In this document: positions 8,792-17,071 of the stretch, one piece after another
Numbering within the stretch: the stretch's first letter is position 1
Layout of the letters: each line of letters opens with the position of its first letter
Assembly (NCBI GenBank): GCA_902362375.1
Contig: CABIVS010000006.1
Span: forward strand, 124,001-188,000
DNA from: Bacteroidaceae bacterium
GTDB taxonomy: Bacteria; Bacteroidota; Bacteroidia; Bacteroidales; Bacteroidaceae
DNA length: 64,000 nucleotides
Direction of reading: 5' to 3'
Made by a program: the position numbers and the translations under genes
The notes under the pieces: model-generated
What the model was told of the DNA's origin: nothing
Seen by the model: only the letters and a program-made list of their open reading frames with translations
Database searches by the model: none

Positions 8792-10588
8792 ATGAAAAAG
8801 ATAACGAACTATATATTAATTTGCACCTGCGCACTGGGATTTTCTTCATGCGTGAATACTTTCCTTGACTTGGAACCACTGGATGCCAAGACAGATGTGA
8901 TTTATTTCAAAACTCCGGAGCATTTCCGTGAATATGCTAACGGGCTTTACGGGCAATTATTAGGATGGCAATCTTCTTATGGAAGTATATTCGATCACAT
9001 GGATGCAGCATCCGATCTCTCCACTTGTTTCAGATATTCGTATGGTGTAGGAACCGGTGTGATGGGAGTTCCTAATGACGATAGTCGTTGGGATAATTGC
9101 TATGGTAATATTCGTGCCACTAATCACATGTTTGAGAGGGCAGTTTCTTCCTATACAGGTAATTTGGCGGATATTAAAAAAGAATTAGCCGAAGGTCATT
9201 TCTTCCGTGCCTATAACTATTTTTACTTATTGAAGTTTTTTGGCGGAGTGCCTGTCGTTACGAAAGTTCTCGACGTGACTTCATCGGAATTATATGGAAA
9301 ACGTAATAGCCGTTATGAGGTTGTCAACTTGATTCTCTCCGATTTGGATGAGGCTATCGCAGGGTTGCCGTTGGAACAGAATATAACCTCTGCCGACAAA
9401 GGTAAAATCAGCAAACAGGCTGCACAGGCATTTAAGGCTCGTGTGTTACTTTATGAAGCTACTTGGCGTAAATACAATGGCACTTCTACCGATTTTGAAG
9501 GTTCTGCCGGTCCGGCTTCCGATCAAGTAAATGCTTTCCTGGAAGAATCTCTTCAACTATCCGAAACTGTGATGGGGGATGCTGTTTATTCTCTTTGGAA
9601 TTATAATAATGTAGCAGCGATGAGAAATATGAGTAGCCGTTACCTGTTTAATATTGAAGAAGAAGCTAGCAATCCTGCCGGTGCAGGAAGAGCGACGAAC
9701 AAGGAATTTATCATAGCTTCTGTATATAGTCAGGAAACGCGTAAAGGACAGGTTGCTTTGAATCAGGTGATTTATACGGATATGCGTCCCAGTCGGAAAT
9801 TAATTGATATGTTTTTATGCACCGACGGGCTTCCGGTCAGTATGTCTGATAAATTTCAGGGATATAAGAATCCGGGGGACGAATTTCAGAACCGGGATTT
9901 CCGTTTGACCTCTTATGTGGGTTCATATGCTACGAGTCTGACAGTTGAGAACTGTGGGTATGGTGTTTCCAAGTTTGCTATTACTGATATTCAACGCCAA
10001 AGTAAAGATGAATCGGCCAATTATCCGGTACTTCGGTTGGCAGAAGTATACTTGAATTATGCTGAAGCTGTGATGGAACGCTATGGTGAAATATCAGATG
10101 ACCAGTTGAATAAGTCGATAAATAAAATCCGTGCCCGTGCGGGAATTGCCAACCTAACAAATGCATTGGCAAAGCGAATTCAGGAAGGAGTGCCGGCAAA
10201 TGCGAGTAAGACAGTCAATCAGGTAATGCTGGATGAGATCCGCCGTGAACGTGCTTTGGAACTCTATATGGAAGGTTTCCGTTGTGACGACCTGAAACGT
10301 TGGGGCATTGCGGAAGAGAATCTGAATGAGTCTCGTTGCGGTGCGGTAGTAGGTAATGCCAGCTATCCGACAGCATTTATAGACGAAAACGGGAATGCTA
10401 CCAGTGCTTTCAATCCGGCTATTTTTACGAAAGGGACGGAAGAAGTAGAGACAGGTAAAGGTAAACTACCTTGTGTAGTGCTTCTCAAATCATCCGACTG
10501 TGCATTTACTAAGGGAGATTATTTGTGGGCGATTCCAAGAAATCAAATCAACCTGAATTCAAATCTGGTACAAAATCCGGGATATTAA
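8792..10588 (+). CDS. SusD-like outer-membrane glycan-binding lipoprotein, PUL 1
   Basis: A 598-residue surface lipoprotein with signal and lipobox (FSSCVNTFLD, Cys at residue 20). SusD/RagB hallmarks include the early DLEPLDAKTD region, the helical AEGHFFRAYNYFYLLKFFGG segment and the C-terminal signatures LRLAEVYLNYAEAV and ERALELYMEGFRCDDLKRWG. It ends in the typical NLNSNLVQNPGY. It caps the SusC barrel and binds the glycan. It lies in the operon between susC and the IPT-domain lipoprotein gene (36-base gap). Confidence 0.96.
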   Translation: MKKITNYILICTCALGFSSCVNTFLDLEPLDAKTDVIYFKTPEHFREYANGLYGQLLGWQSSYGSIFDHMDAASDLSTCFRYSYGVGTGVMGVPNDDSRWDNCYGNIRATNHMFERAVSSYTGNLADIKKELAEGHFFRAYNYFYLLKFFGGVPVVTKVLDVTSSELYGKRNSRYEVVNLILSDLDEAIAGLPLEQNITSADKGKISKQAAQAFKARVLLYEATWRKYNGTSTDFEGSAGPASDQVNAFLEESLQLSETVMGDAVYSLWNYNNVAAMRNMSSRYLFNIEEEASNPAGAGRATNKEFIIASVYSQETRKGQVALNQVIYTDMRPSRKLIDMFLCTDGLPVSMSDKFQGYKNPGDEFQNRDFRLTSYVGSYATSLTVENCGYGVSKFAITDIQRQSKDESANYPVLRLAEVYLNYAEAVMERYGEISDDQLNKSINKIRARAGIANLTNALAKRIQEGVPANASKTVNQVMLDEIRRERALELYMEGFRCDDLKRWGIAEENLNESRCGAVVGNASYPTAFIDENGNATSAFNPAIFTKGTEEVETGKGKLPCVVLLKSSDCAFTKGDYLWAIPRNQINLNSNLVQNPGY

Positions 10589-10624
10589 TCATTCAAACGT
10601 TTAACGTATAATACCATAGATTAT

Positions 10625-11818
10625 ATGAAGTTTTTATTCAAATATACATTTCACTTGGCAATACTTGCTTGTGTTTCCGCACTTTTCTCCGGTTGTGAGC
10701 AAGATCCCAAGTATAGAGTTTATGATTATCCTGTGCCGGTAGTGGAGAGCATTTATCCAACGGACGGATATGTCACTACACAGGTAGTTATTACGGGAAC
10801 CAATTTTGGTGACCGTGCAGAAGCTGTGAAGGTCTTCTTCGGTGAAGCTCAATCAAATAAAGTGCTCGATTGCAAAAATAACCGTTTGGTAGTGGAAGTG
10901 CCGGAAACAGCAGTAACAGGCAATCTGTCTTTACAGATTTATAATAAAAAGGTGGAGAATATCGGTTATTATACAGTATTGCCGACACCACGTGTCATTA
11001 CAGTGACCTCTGATAGTGAAGACGGTGAGGGGGTAGCTGATACGGGAGACAGGGTTACTATAACAGGTGAGAACTTTGGTGCGGATCCATCTGATATTTC
11101 TGTCAGCTTCAACGGAACGCCGGCTGAATTTGAACTGGTGGATGAATCTACTATTGTTGCGACAACTCCTGCAGATTATAAGACAGGTAATGTGACTGTA
11201 ACTATTCATGGATATACAATGACAGGTAGTGCAATGTTTAATCCTAACTCAAAGGGTGATGTGACAGTGCTTTACCTCCAAAACTACAAGCAGCCGTTTG
11301 CCAAGGCAAATGACGAAAATTGGAAGAACGGTGAATGGTGGACTCCGGCAGTATGGAATCAGAATAAGGCATCTTTCAATGCAAAAAACAATACTACTGT
11401 TACCGGAATGCAGTATAAAGCAGCAGAGGGCTTCACATTAGCGTTCCAGAATGGATGGGACAAGGAAGCTTATGCGAATGGGAAAATGTGGCAAGTTGCT
11501 ACGCTCCGTCCTGGTAAGTATAGATTGGAAGTTACTTATGCCTATTCGTTGGTAGTAAATGATGCGGGGAATTTTATTTCTGCATTAATAGCTAAAGGAA
11601 ATAGTGAGAGTGATATACCGGATGTGGCTGATATTGAGCAATTAGATGGAGTTTGTGTGGTCTATGATAAAGCTGGTACAAATGATGATTCGGGTACGTT
11701 GGTGACACCTTCGTTTGAAGTGGCGGAGACAACGGATGTTGTCATTGGATTCCTTACTTCTCTGGCCAAAGGCAATTCATACTTTAAGGTAACAGAATTG
11801 AAATTGATTCTTGAATGA
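10625..11818 (+). CDS. IPT/TIG-domain surface glycan-binding lipoprotein 1
   Basis: A 397-residue lipoprotein (lipobox LFSGC, Cys 24) at the position where Bacteroides loci encode SusE/F-like surface glycan-binding proteins. Two IPT/TIG immunoglobulin-like domains follow (about 38-115 and 118-205), each with the V-x-I-T-G-x-N-F-G strand. The C-terminal module (about 215-397) is rich in Trp and begins at LQNYKQPF; it has a clear counterpart at the end of the next protein. Inference: the IPT domains act as a stalk and the C-terminal module binds glycan. The stop codon lies about 50 bases before the start of the next lipoprotein gene. Confidence 0.88.
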   Translation: MKFLFKYTFHLAILACVSALFSGCEQDPKYRVYDYPVPVVESIYPTDGYVTTQVVITGTNFGDRAEAVKVFFGEAQSNKVLDCKNNRLVVEVPETAVTGNLSLQIYNKKVENIGYYTVLPTPRVITVTSDSEDGEGVADTGDRVTITGENFGADPSDISVSFNGTPAEFELVDESTIVATTPADYKTGNVTVTIHGYTMTGSAMFNPNSKGDVTVLYLQNYKQPFAKANDENWKNGEWWTPAVWNQNKASFNAKNNTTVTGMQYKAAEGFTLAFQNGWDKEAYANGKMWQVATLRPGKYRLEVTYAYSLVVNDAGNFISALIAKGNSESDIPDVADIEQLDGVCVVYDKAGTNDDSGTLVTPSFEVAETTDVVIGFLTSLAKGNSYFKVTELKLILE

Positions 11819-11867
11819 TGTGGAAAAAGAAAAAAGAGTAATTCATCGTGATAATATAATTAAGATT

Positions 11868-13907
11868 ATGAAGAAAATATATAACTATCTGTTTCCCGTT
11901 TTCCTCTCGCTTTTCGCATTGGCTGCTTGTGACGAGGATAACGAAGAAATTGTTCCAATGAGTTACACTGATCCTGTGGCAACTGTAACAAAGATAGATC
12001 CTGTAGAAGGATATGTTGGGAATGAGTTTACCGTTAGTGGCAGTGATTTTGGTATCAGAACAGAAGATGTGAAAGTTTTTATCGGTTCCCAGGAGGCAGC
12101 AGTAGTCTCCTGTGTCGACGATGCAATTCTTGCGAAAGTGCCGGAATCTGCAACAAACGGAAAGATAACCGTTGAAGTCTTCGGACAACGTGTAGAGACT
12201 GATCTTGTTTATCGTGTACTTGGTAAGCCGGGTGTTAGTGTAGTGAAACCTTCCTATGGTTTTCCGGGTGCCAGTATTGTTTTCGAAGGACAAGAATTTG
12301 TTTCTTCTAAAGCATTATACACTTTGACTTTTGGAACTTCCACAGAAAAGGCGGAGATTGTGGGTACGCCTACTGATACCGAATTTACAGTCAAAGTTCC
12401 CGAGACAGCTGGCAGTGGAGTCATGACACTTGTTATGGCAGAACAAACGATTGATTTAGCATCTTATCCTTTCACAGTGTTGAAGCATGCAACGCTTGAT
12501 ATTCCTAAGGAAGGCGAACCGGTTCCATCTGGTTTTGCAGGCAGTAAATTTGCAATAACAGGAACCAATCTTGTGCAAGAATTGCTGGATAGGTCTGTTG
12601 AGGGGTTGGAGCCTTTGAAAGTCACTTTCTCTAAAGCTGGCGGAGAACCTGTAGAAGCTGCAATAGATACTGATAATTTGACAGATAAGAGTATTCCACT
12701 CACTGTACCTGTTTCGTTGGAAGCCGGAGATTATACAATTACTGTCATCACTCCGTTTGAAACTATTGGGACACAGTTGAAATATACGGTATTACCGATG
12801 CCGACAGTAACAGGCATTTCAACGAAAGCCGGATATATTAATGCGGAAGTAACGATCATTGGTCAGAACTTTGGTACGAAAGCTGAAAATATTCAGGTCT
12901 TTTTCGGAGAAACAGTTTGTGATAAAGTGACACTGAATGATAAAGGTAATATTGTAGTGAATGTTCCAAAAGGAGTTTCATCTGAAGCTCCGGTGAAGAT
13001 TAAACTGATCATTCAGGGTAGGGAAATAGAGATGGGCGAATCGGGCACATTTGAAGTTTGGGAAACTCCGGAAATCACTTCCGTTGAAACACCGTATATT
13101 TATCCTTATGGTACATTAGTAAAAGCCGGACAGGAAATAACATTTACAGGAAAAGGTTTTGGAACGGATAAGAATTCTGTTACAGTTACTTTTGAGGGAA
13201 TATCCGTACCTGTTGCGGTTAAAGAGATTACTACGACTGCTATAACAGTAACAGTTCCGCAAGGTTTCAATGGTGGAAAAGTAACAATGGTGTTTGAAGG
13301 CATTACACAGCCCGTAGAGAGTGATATATTACAACCTCTGCCGGCGGATGGAGATATTTCTCAATATGTACTTATGAATTATAAACAGCCTTTTGACTAT
13401 GTAAAAGAAGGTGGAGATAATGGATTCCATAAAAAAGGAGAGTGGGCAAAAGCCGCTTATTGGATAGTTCAGAACTCTAACTTGACTGCCGGTGAAGGAG
13501 GTGCTGCTGTTGATTTGGCATTTAAAACGAAATATGGTGATGGAAGTGACGCAGGTTTGGCTTTACAAACAGATTGGGGATTTGACAATCCTAAAAATGA
13601 TGGTAAGGTATATCAGACTTCTCATCTTCAAAAAGGAAAATATAAGTTGACGGCACACGTTTATGAATATGACGGCAGAGGTTTTACCGGTTATGTTGCG
13701 GTTTGTAAAGGCAATGAGATGGCAAATACTAGTGATATACCAAGTAAGAGTCTGGCAAATGCTTCTATTTCCGGTACGGGTGATGTAGTCGTTGATATTC
13801 TTGTGGAAGAGCCTACCGATGTGGTCATTGGTTTTGTCTGTACGATTACAGTAAAACAAGGACGGGCTAAGATAGATAATTTCAAATTAGAGTTAGTAGA
13901 GCAATAA
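11868..13907 (+). CDS. Long IPT/TIG-domain surface glycan-binding lipoprotein 2
   Basis: A 679-residue lipoprotein from the ATG at 11868; an upstream in-frame codon at 11811 overlaps the previous gene, but the signal peptide and lipobox (ALAACDEDNEE, Cys 21) fix 11868. About five IPT/TIG-like domains in tandem cover residues 40-485, several with the VTGxNFG-type strand (SGSDFGIRTEDVKVFIG, IGQNFGTKAENIQVFFG, TGKGFGTDKNSVTV). The final 190 residues repeat the module of the preceding protein: MNYKQPF, GEW, ALQTDWGF, KYKLTAHVYEY and a closing TDVVIGF strand. Inference: a longer-reach version of the same glycan binder, made by adding stalk domains. Confidence 0.87.
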   Translation: MKKIYNYLFPVFLSLFALAACDEDNEEIVPMSYTDPVATVTKIDPVEGYVGNEFTVSGSDFGIRTEDVKVFIGSQEAAVVSCVDDAILAKVPESATNGKITVEVFGQRVETDLVYRVLGKPGVSVVKPSYGFPGASIVFEGQEFVSSKALYTLTFGTSTEKAEIVGTPTDTEFTVKVPETAGSGVMTLVMAEQTIDLASYPFTVLKHATLDIPKEGEPVPSGFAGSKFAITGTNLVQELLDRSVEGLEPLKVTFSKAGGEPVEAAIDTDNLTDKSIPLTVPVSLEAGDYTITVITPFETIGTQLKYTVLPMPTVTGISTKAGYINAEVTIIGQNFGTKAENIQVFFGETVCDKVTLNDKGNIVVNVPKGVSSEAPVKIKLIIQGREIEMGESGTFEVWETPEITSVETPYIYPYGTLVKAGQEITFTGKGFGTDKNSVTVTFEGISVPVAVKEITTTAITVTVPQGFNGGKVTMVFEGITQPVESDILQPLPADGDISQYVLMNYKQPFDYVKEGGDNGFHKKGEWAKAAYWIVQNSNLTAGEGGAAVDLAFKTKYGDGSDAGLALQTDWGFDNPKNDGKVYQTSHLQKGKYKLTAHVYEYDGRGFTGYVAVCKGNEMANTSDIPSKSLANASISGTGDVVVDILVEEPTDVVIGFVCTITVKQGRAKIDNFKLELVEQ

Positions 13908-13917
13908 ACTATAATTG

Positions 13918-13951
13918 GGTACACCGTAATCAATGGTAGATGCGGTGTACC
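13918..13951 (+). other. Intra-operon mRNA hairpin
   Basis: GGTACACCG at 13918-13926 pairs perfectly with CGGTGTACC at 13943-13951 across a 16-base loop, in the 58-base gap between the second IPT protein and the lyase gene. No U tract follows, so it is unlikely to be a full terminator. Inference: it may act as an mRNA stability or processing element that sets different levels for the surface proteins and the enzymes downstream. Confidence 0.55.
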
Positions 13952-13965
13952 ATTAAACCAAAAGT

Positions 13966-15264
13966 ATGATGAAAAAGATATATTACATAGCTGCAGTATT
14001 CGCTACCCTGTTTTTGGCAGGATGTGGTGACGGCATTGACCTTCCGGGTGTCAATGTGGAAACTGATTTGAATAAAATTCCCCTTCCTGATAATAACGTA
14101 AATTTGGAACAGGTTGAACTTAAACCGTCAACAGAACCCATGCTGCATGAAGGGTTGCATACGGAGGCTGATTTCCAGCGTATCCGGGATAAAAAAGCTG
14201 CCGGAGAAGAGCCTTGGGTAAGTGCTTATCAATTATTAGTAGAAAGTCAGTTTTCGCAGAAGACGGCAGATACTTATCCTACGGAATGGATTAAACGTGG
14301 AATTTCCGGTGATGAAAATTATATGAATGCAGCCAGAGGAGCTACTATCGCATATCAGCAAGCGCTTCGTTGGAAGATTGAACAAGATGATGAATATGCG
14401 GCAAAAGCGGTGGAGAATTTGAATAAGTGGGTACAGACTTGCGTCGGTGTAACGGGTAATACGAATTTATCACTTGCCGCAGGACTTTATGGTTATGAAT
14501 TTGCTATTGCCGGTGAATTATTGAGGGACTATGGAGGATGGGACCGTGCGGACTTCGCAGCTTTCCAGAATTGGTTACTTAAAGTGTTCTATCCTGCCAA
14601 TGACGATTTTCTGAAACGCCATCACGATACGAATGCGTTACATTATTGGGCTAACTGGTGTCTTTGTAATATAGCGGCTAAAATGGCTATCGGCATCGTT
14701 ACCGATCGTCGTGATATTTATAACGAAGGTATCGACCATTTGCAGACTGGTGATACAAACGGACGTTTACGTCGTGCTATCTATCACGATTATGCACCGG
14801 ACTATAACTTTGCTCAATGGCAGGAGAGTGGACGTGACCAAGGGCACACGTTGATGTGTGTCGGATTGATGGGAATTATTTGCCAGTTGGCATGGAGTCA
14901 GGGAGACGATTTCTTTGCCTATGATGACAATCTGTTCATGCGGGCTTGCGAATATGCCGCTTGTTGTAATTACACCAATGAGACTGTACCATATACTACT
15001 TATATATGGCAAAAACAGAGTCAATGGGGATATCCGATTCCGGAAGAGCAAACAGCACTTGGTGACGGTAAATGGATCAAACGTGCGATATGGGCGTTGC
15101 CTTACTATCATTACAAAGGGGTAAAAAACATCTCGGATGATAATCTCAAATACACTAAGATTGCTACCGAATATGTAGGAATAGAAGGAGGCGGCGGTTA
15201 TTATGATGCTAATTCCGGCGGATATGATGTACTTGGACTTGGTACATTGATGTATGCAAAATAA
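13966..15264 (+). CDS. Alginate-lyase-fold lipoprotein (putative uronate polysaccharide lyase), PUL 1
   Basis: A 432-residue lipoprotein (lipobox FLAGCGDG) resembling the alginate_lyase (PF05426) alpha/alpha-toroid superfamily that includes PL5 and PL38. Visible features are the N-terminal LHTEADFQRIRDK helix common to the fold, a central HHDTNALHYWANW segment and the strongly conserved QESGRDQGHTLM motif, probably at the active site. A paralogue at 40253 shares all three blocks. Family members cleave mannuronan, glucuronan or related uronate glycans by beta-elimination. The exact PL family and substrate are not decided by reading; a non-lyase role is possible. It is 14 bases before the GH28-like gene and probably co-transcribed with it. 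Confidence 0.78.
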   Translation: MMKKIYYIAAVFATLFLAGCGDGIDLPGVNVETDLNKIPLPDNNVNLEQVELKPSTEPMLHEGLHTEADFQRIRDKKAAGEEPWVSAYQLLVESQFSQKTADTYPTEWIKRGISGDENYMNAARGATIAYQQALRWKIEQDDEYAAKAVENLNKWVQTCVGVTGNTNLSLAAGLYGYEFAIAGELLRDYGGWDRADFAAFQNWLLKVFYPANDDFLKRHHDTNALHYWANWCLCNIAAKMAIGIVTDRRDIYNEGIDHLQTGDTNGRLRRAIYHDYAPDYNFAQWQESGRDQGHTLMCVGLMGIICQLAWSQGDDFFAYDDNLFMRACEYAACCNYTNETVPYTTYIWQKQSQWGYPIPEEQTALGDGKWIKRAIWALPYYHYKGVKNISDDNLKYTKIATEYVGIEGGGGYYDANSGGYDVLGLGTLMYAK

Positions 15265-15278
15265 ATGAACAACTTAAA

Positions 15279-16685
15279 ATGAATAGACTGATACGAATAG
15301 CGTTTACATTTTTACTTGTAATGACTTCAGGAGTTATACAGGCAGAAATTGTCATCTATCCGGTGCCACAAGGTATCTACTATGCCCGTCACAACGACGA
15401 CTACACAGTAAAGGTACGTCAAGTGGGTGAAAAAGATTGGGTAGATCTTTATGAATATAATGTAAAGGTGGATATGGATACCAAGTCGGATGCAACCATG
15501 GTACAGTTTGATTTTTCCGGTAAAGTGGAAGTGCTGGTGCAAAAGAATAACGGAGAACTCCGTTCAGCAGTAGTGCGTCCGTTATCCAAAGGCATTCAGC
15601 CGGAGATAGACGGAAATTTTCTGCTGTTCACATTGGATAAACCGCAAAAGCTCTCTGTAGAGTTCAACGGTGACCGTTTGAATAATCTGCATGTGTTTGC
15701 CAATCCGATCATTGAGAATGTGCCTGATAAGAATGATCCGAATGTGATGTATTTTGAGTCCGGTATACACGAACCCACTGATGTGGCAGGCAAATGCTTC
15801 CGTATTCCTTCCAACACGACTGTCTATCTGGAAGGTGGAGCGGTGCTGAAAGGTTGCCTGACTTGCGACAGCGTAGAGAATGTAAAGATTCTCGGACACG
15901 GTATGTTGCTTGAACCGCAGCAGGGAATATCGGTGGCATACTCCAAGAATGTACTGATTGATGGAATTACAGTCGTCAACTCCCGTCACTACACTGTTTC
16001 CGGTGGGCAATCGCAAGGAATCACTATCAAAAACCTGAAATCATTCAGTTATCAGGGCTGGAGTGACGGATTGGATTTTATGTCCTGCTCGGATGTAGTG
16101 ATTGATGATGTTTTTCTTCGTAATTCAGACGACTGTATAGCCATCTATACGCATCGTTGGAATTATTATGGAGATTCTCGTAATATCCGTGTACTTAATT
16201 CTACACTATGGGCGGATATTGCTCACCCCATCAATATCGGTACACATGGAAATACGAAAACAGGAGATGAAGTTTTAGAAAATATATTGTTCAAGAATAT
16301 CGATATCTTGGAACATGATGAGGACGATCGTGATTATCAAGGCTGCATGACTATCAACGTAGGAGATCACAATCTGGCACAAAACATTACTTTTGAGGAT
16401 ATTCGTGTGGAGCATATTCAGGAAGGACAGTTGTTTCATCTTCGGGTGATGTATAACCAAAAATATAACACAGGGCCCGGCAGAGGTGTCAGAAACATAA
16501 CGTTCCGTAATATTTCATGTATCGGGAAATATATCAATCCTTCTTTGATGGAAGGTTATGATAAGAATAGGAAGGTTGAGAATATTTTGTTTGAAAACAT
16601 CGTGTTGAACGGCAAACGGATCACCTCTTTGGAAGAACTGAATATAGATAAAAAAGATTTTGTAGGGAAGATACGGATAAAGTAG
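15279..16685 (+). CDS. GH28-like right-handed beta-helix glycoside hydrolase
   Basis: A 468-residue secreted protein: signal peptide (1-22), an N-terminal beta domain (to about 160) and a parallel beta-helix with the coil pattern NVKILGHG, NVLIDGI, GITIKNL, NIRVLNS. The GH28-type acid cluster is seen as WSDGLDF, NSDDC (Asp 284/285) and IGTHGN, which parallel the family's N-x-D, DD and G-H-G motifs. GH28 enzymes hydrolyse galacturonan or rhamnogalacturonan linkages, but divergent members act on other glycans, so the substrate remains open. It is the last gene of the PUL 1 operon; convergent uxuA starts beyond a 386-base gap. Confidence 0.8.
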   Translation: MNRLIRIAFTFLLVMTSGVIQAEIVIYPVPQGIYYARHNDDYTVKVRQVGEKDWVDLYEYNVKVDMDTKSDATMVQFDFSGKVEVLVQKNNGELRSAVVRPLSKGIQPEIDGNFLLFTLDKPQKLSVEFNGDRLNNLHVFANPIIENVPDKNDPNVMYFESGIHEPTDVAGKCFRIPSNTTVYLEGGAVLKGCLTCDSVENVKILGHGMLLEPQQGISVAYSKNVLIDGITVVNSRHYTVSGGQSQGITIKNLKSFSYQGWSDGLDFMSCSDVVIDDVFLRNSDDCIAIYTHRWNYYGDSRNIRVLNSTLWADIAHPINIGTHGNTKTGDEVLENILFKNIDILEHDEDDRDYQGCMTINVGDHNLAQNITFEDIRVEHIQEGQLFHLRVMYNQKYNTGPGRGVRNITFRNISCIGKYINPSLMEGYDKNRKVENILFENIVLNGKRITSLEELNIDKKDFVGKIRIK

Positions 16686-16708
16686 CTAACAAATAAAAGA
16701 TTGTGTTG

Positions 16709-16813
16709 ATTTTACCCTCACACTCTCACCCGGCTCTCAATCCCTTTATCCATCGAACTTTCGTGGGTGAGGGTAAAGGTGAGGGTAGTGTGAGGGTAAA
16801 ATTTACCCTCACA
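16709..16813. repeat. Nested long inverted repeat (TTTACCCTCACA family)
   Basis: The 16-base arm at 16709-16724 is perfectly complementary to 16787-16802, and inside it CTCACCC (16725-16731) pairs with GGGTGAG (16765-16771). A further copy of TTTACCCTCACA lies at 16802-16813, and GAGGGTAAAGGTGAGGGTA repeats part of the arm. As RNA this would fold into a large stem on either strand, so it could stop or stabilise both convergent transcripts. Confidence 0.7.
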
Positions 16814-16859
16814 TATGATCATAACTAAAGGCCCGGAGGAATGGTCGTTTCTTGTCTTT

Positions 16860-17034
16860 GAGACTGAATTTTCCAACTTTAGAAACTATAGTTTTCCGCT
16901 TTTGGAACTGGAGTTTCGAGCCTTTGGAACTAAAGTTTCAAGGCGGGAAACCATCAGTTTCAAGTAACGAAACACTTTGTTTCACACCGTGAAACAAAAT
17001 ATTTCCCGCCTTGAAACAAATAACTAGGTTATTG
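16860..17034. repeat. Array of eight 22-base degenerate dyads (GAAAC-N4/5-GTTTC)
   Basis: Units begin at 16860, 16882, 16904, 16926, 16947, 16969, 16991 and 17013, giving steps of 22, 22, 22, 21, 22, 22 and 22 bases. Each opens with G[AG][AG]AC, and most carry GTTTC or TTTCC 4-5 bases later, so every unit is a small imperfect palindrome. In addition 16935-16950 is the exact reverse complement of 17002-17017. The spacing equals two helical turns. It does not fit a CRISPR (no constant repeat, no separate spacers). Function unknown. Confidence 0.75.
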
Positions 17035-17071
17035 CTCTGACGAAGCTCTGTACTGTATCAGTACTGCAAGA

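Larger units (their letters stand above)
16686..17071. other. Gene-free interval between convergent GH28-like and uxuA genes
   Basis: No credible open frame. The left half holds a long nested inverted repeat (16709-16813) and the right half an array of eight 22-base units (16860-17034), both listed separately. No obvious U-tract terminator is present for either gene. Confidence 0.7.

Noticed and set aside
16860..17034. CRISPR-like array
   Set aside because: The 22-base units have no constant repeat separated by unique spacers, no leader, and no cas gene in the window.
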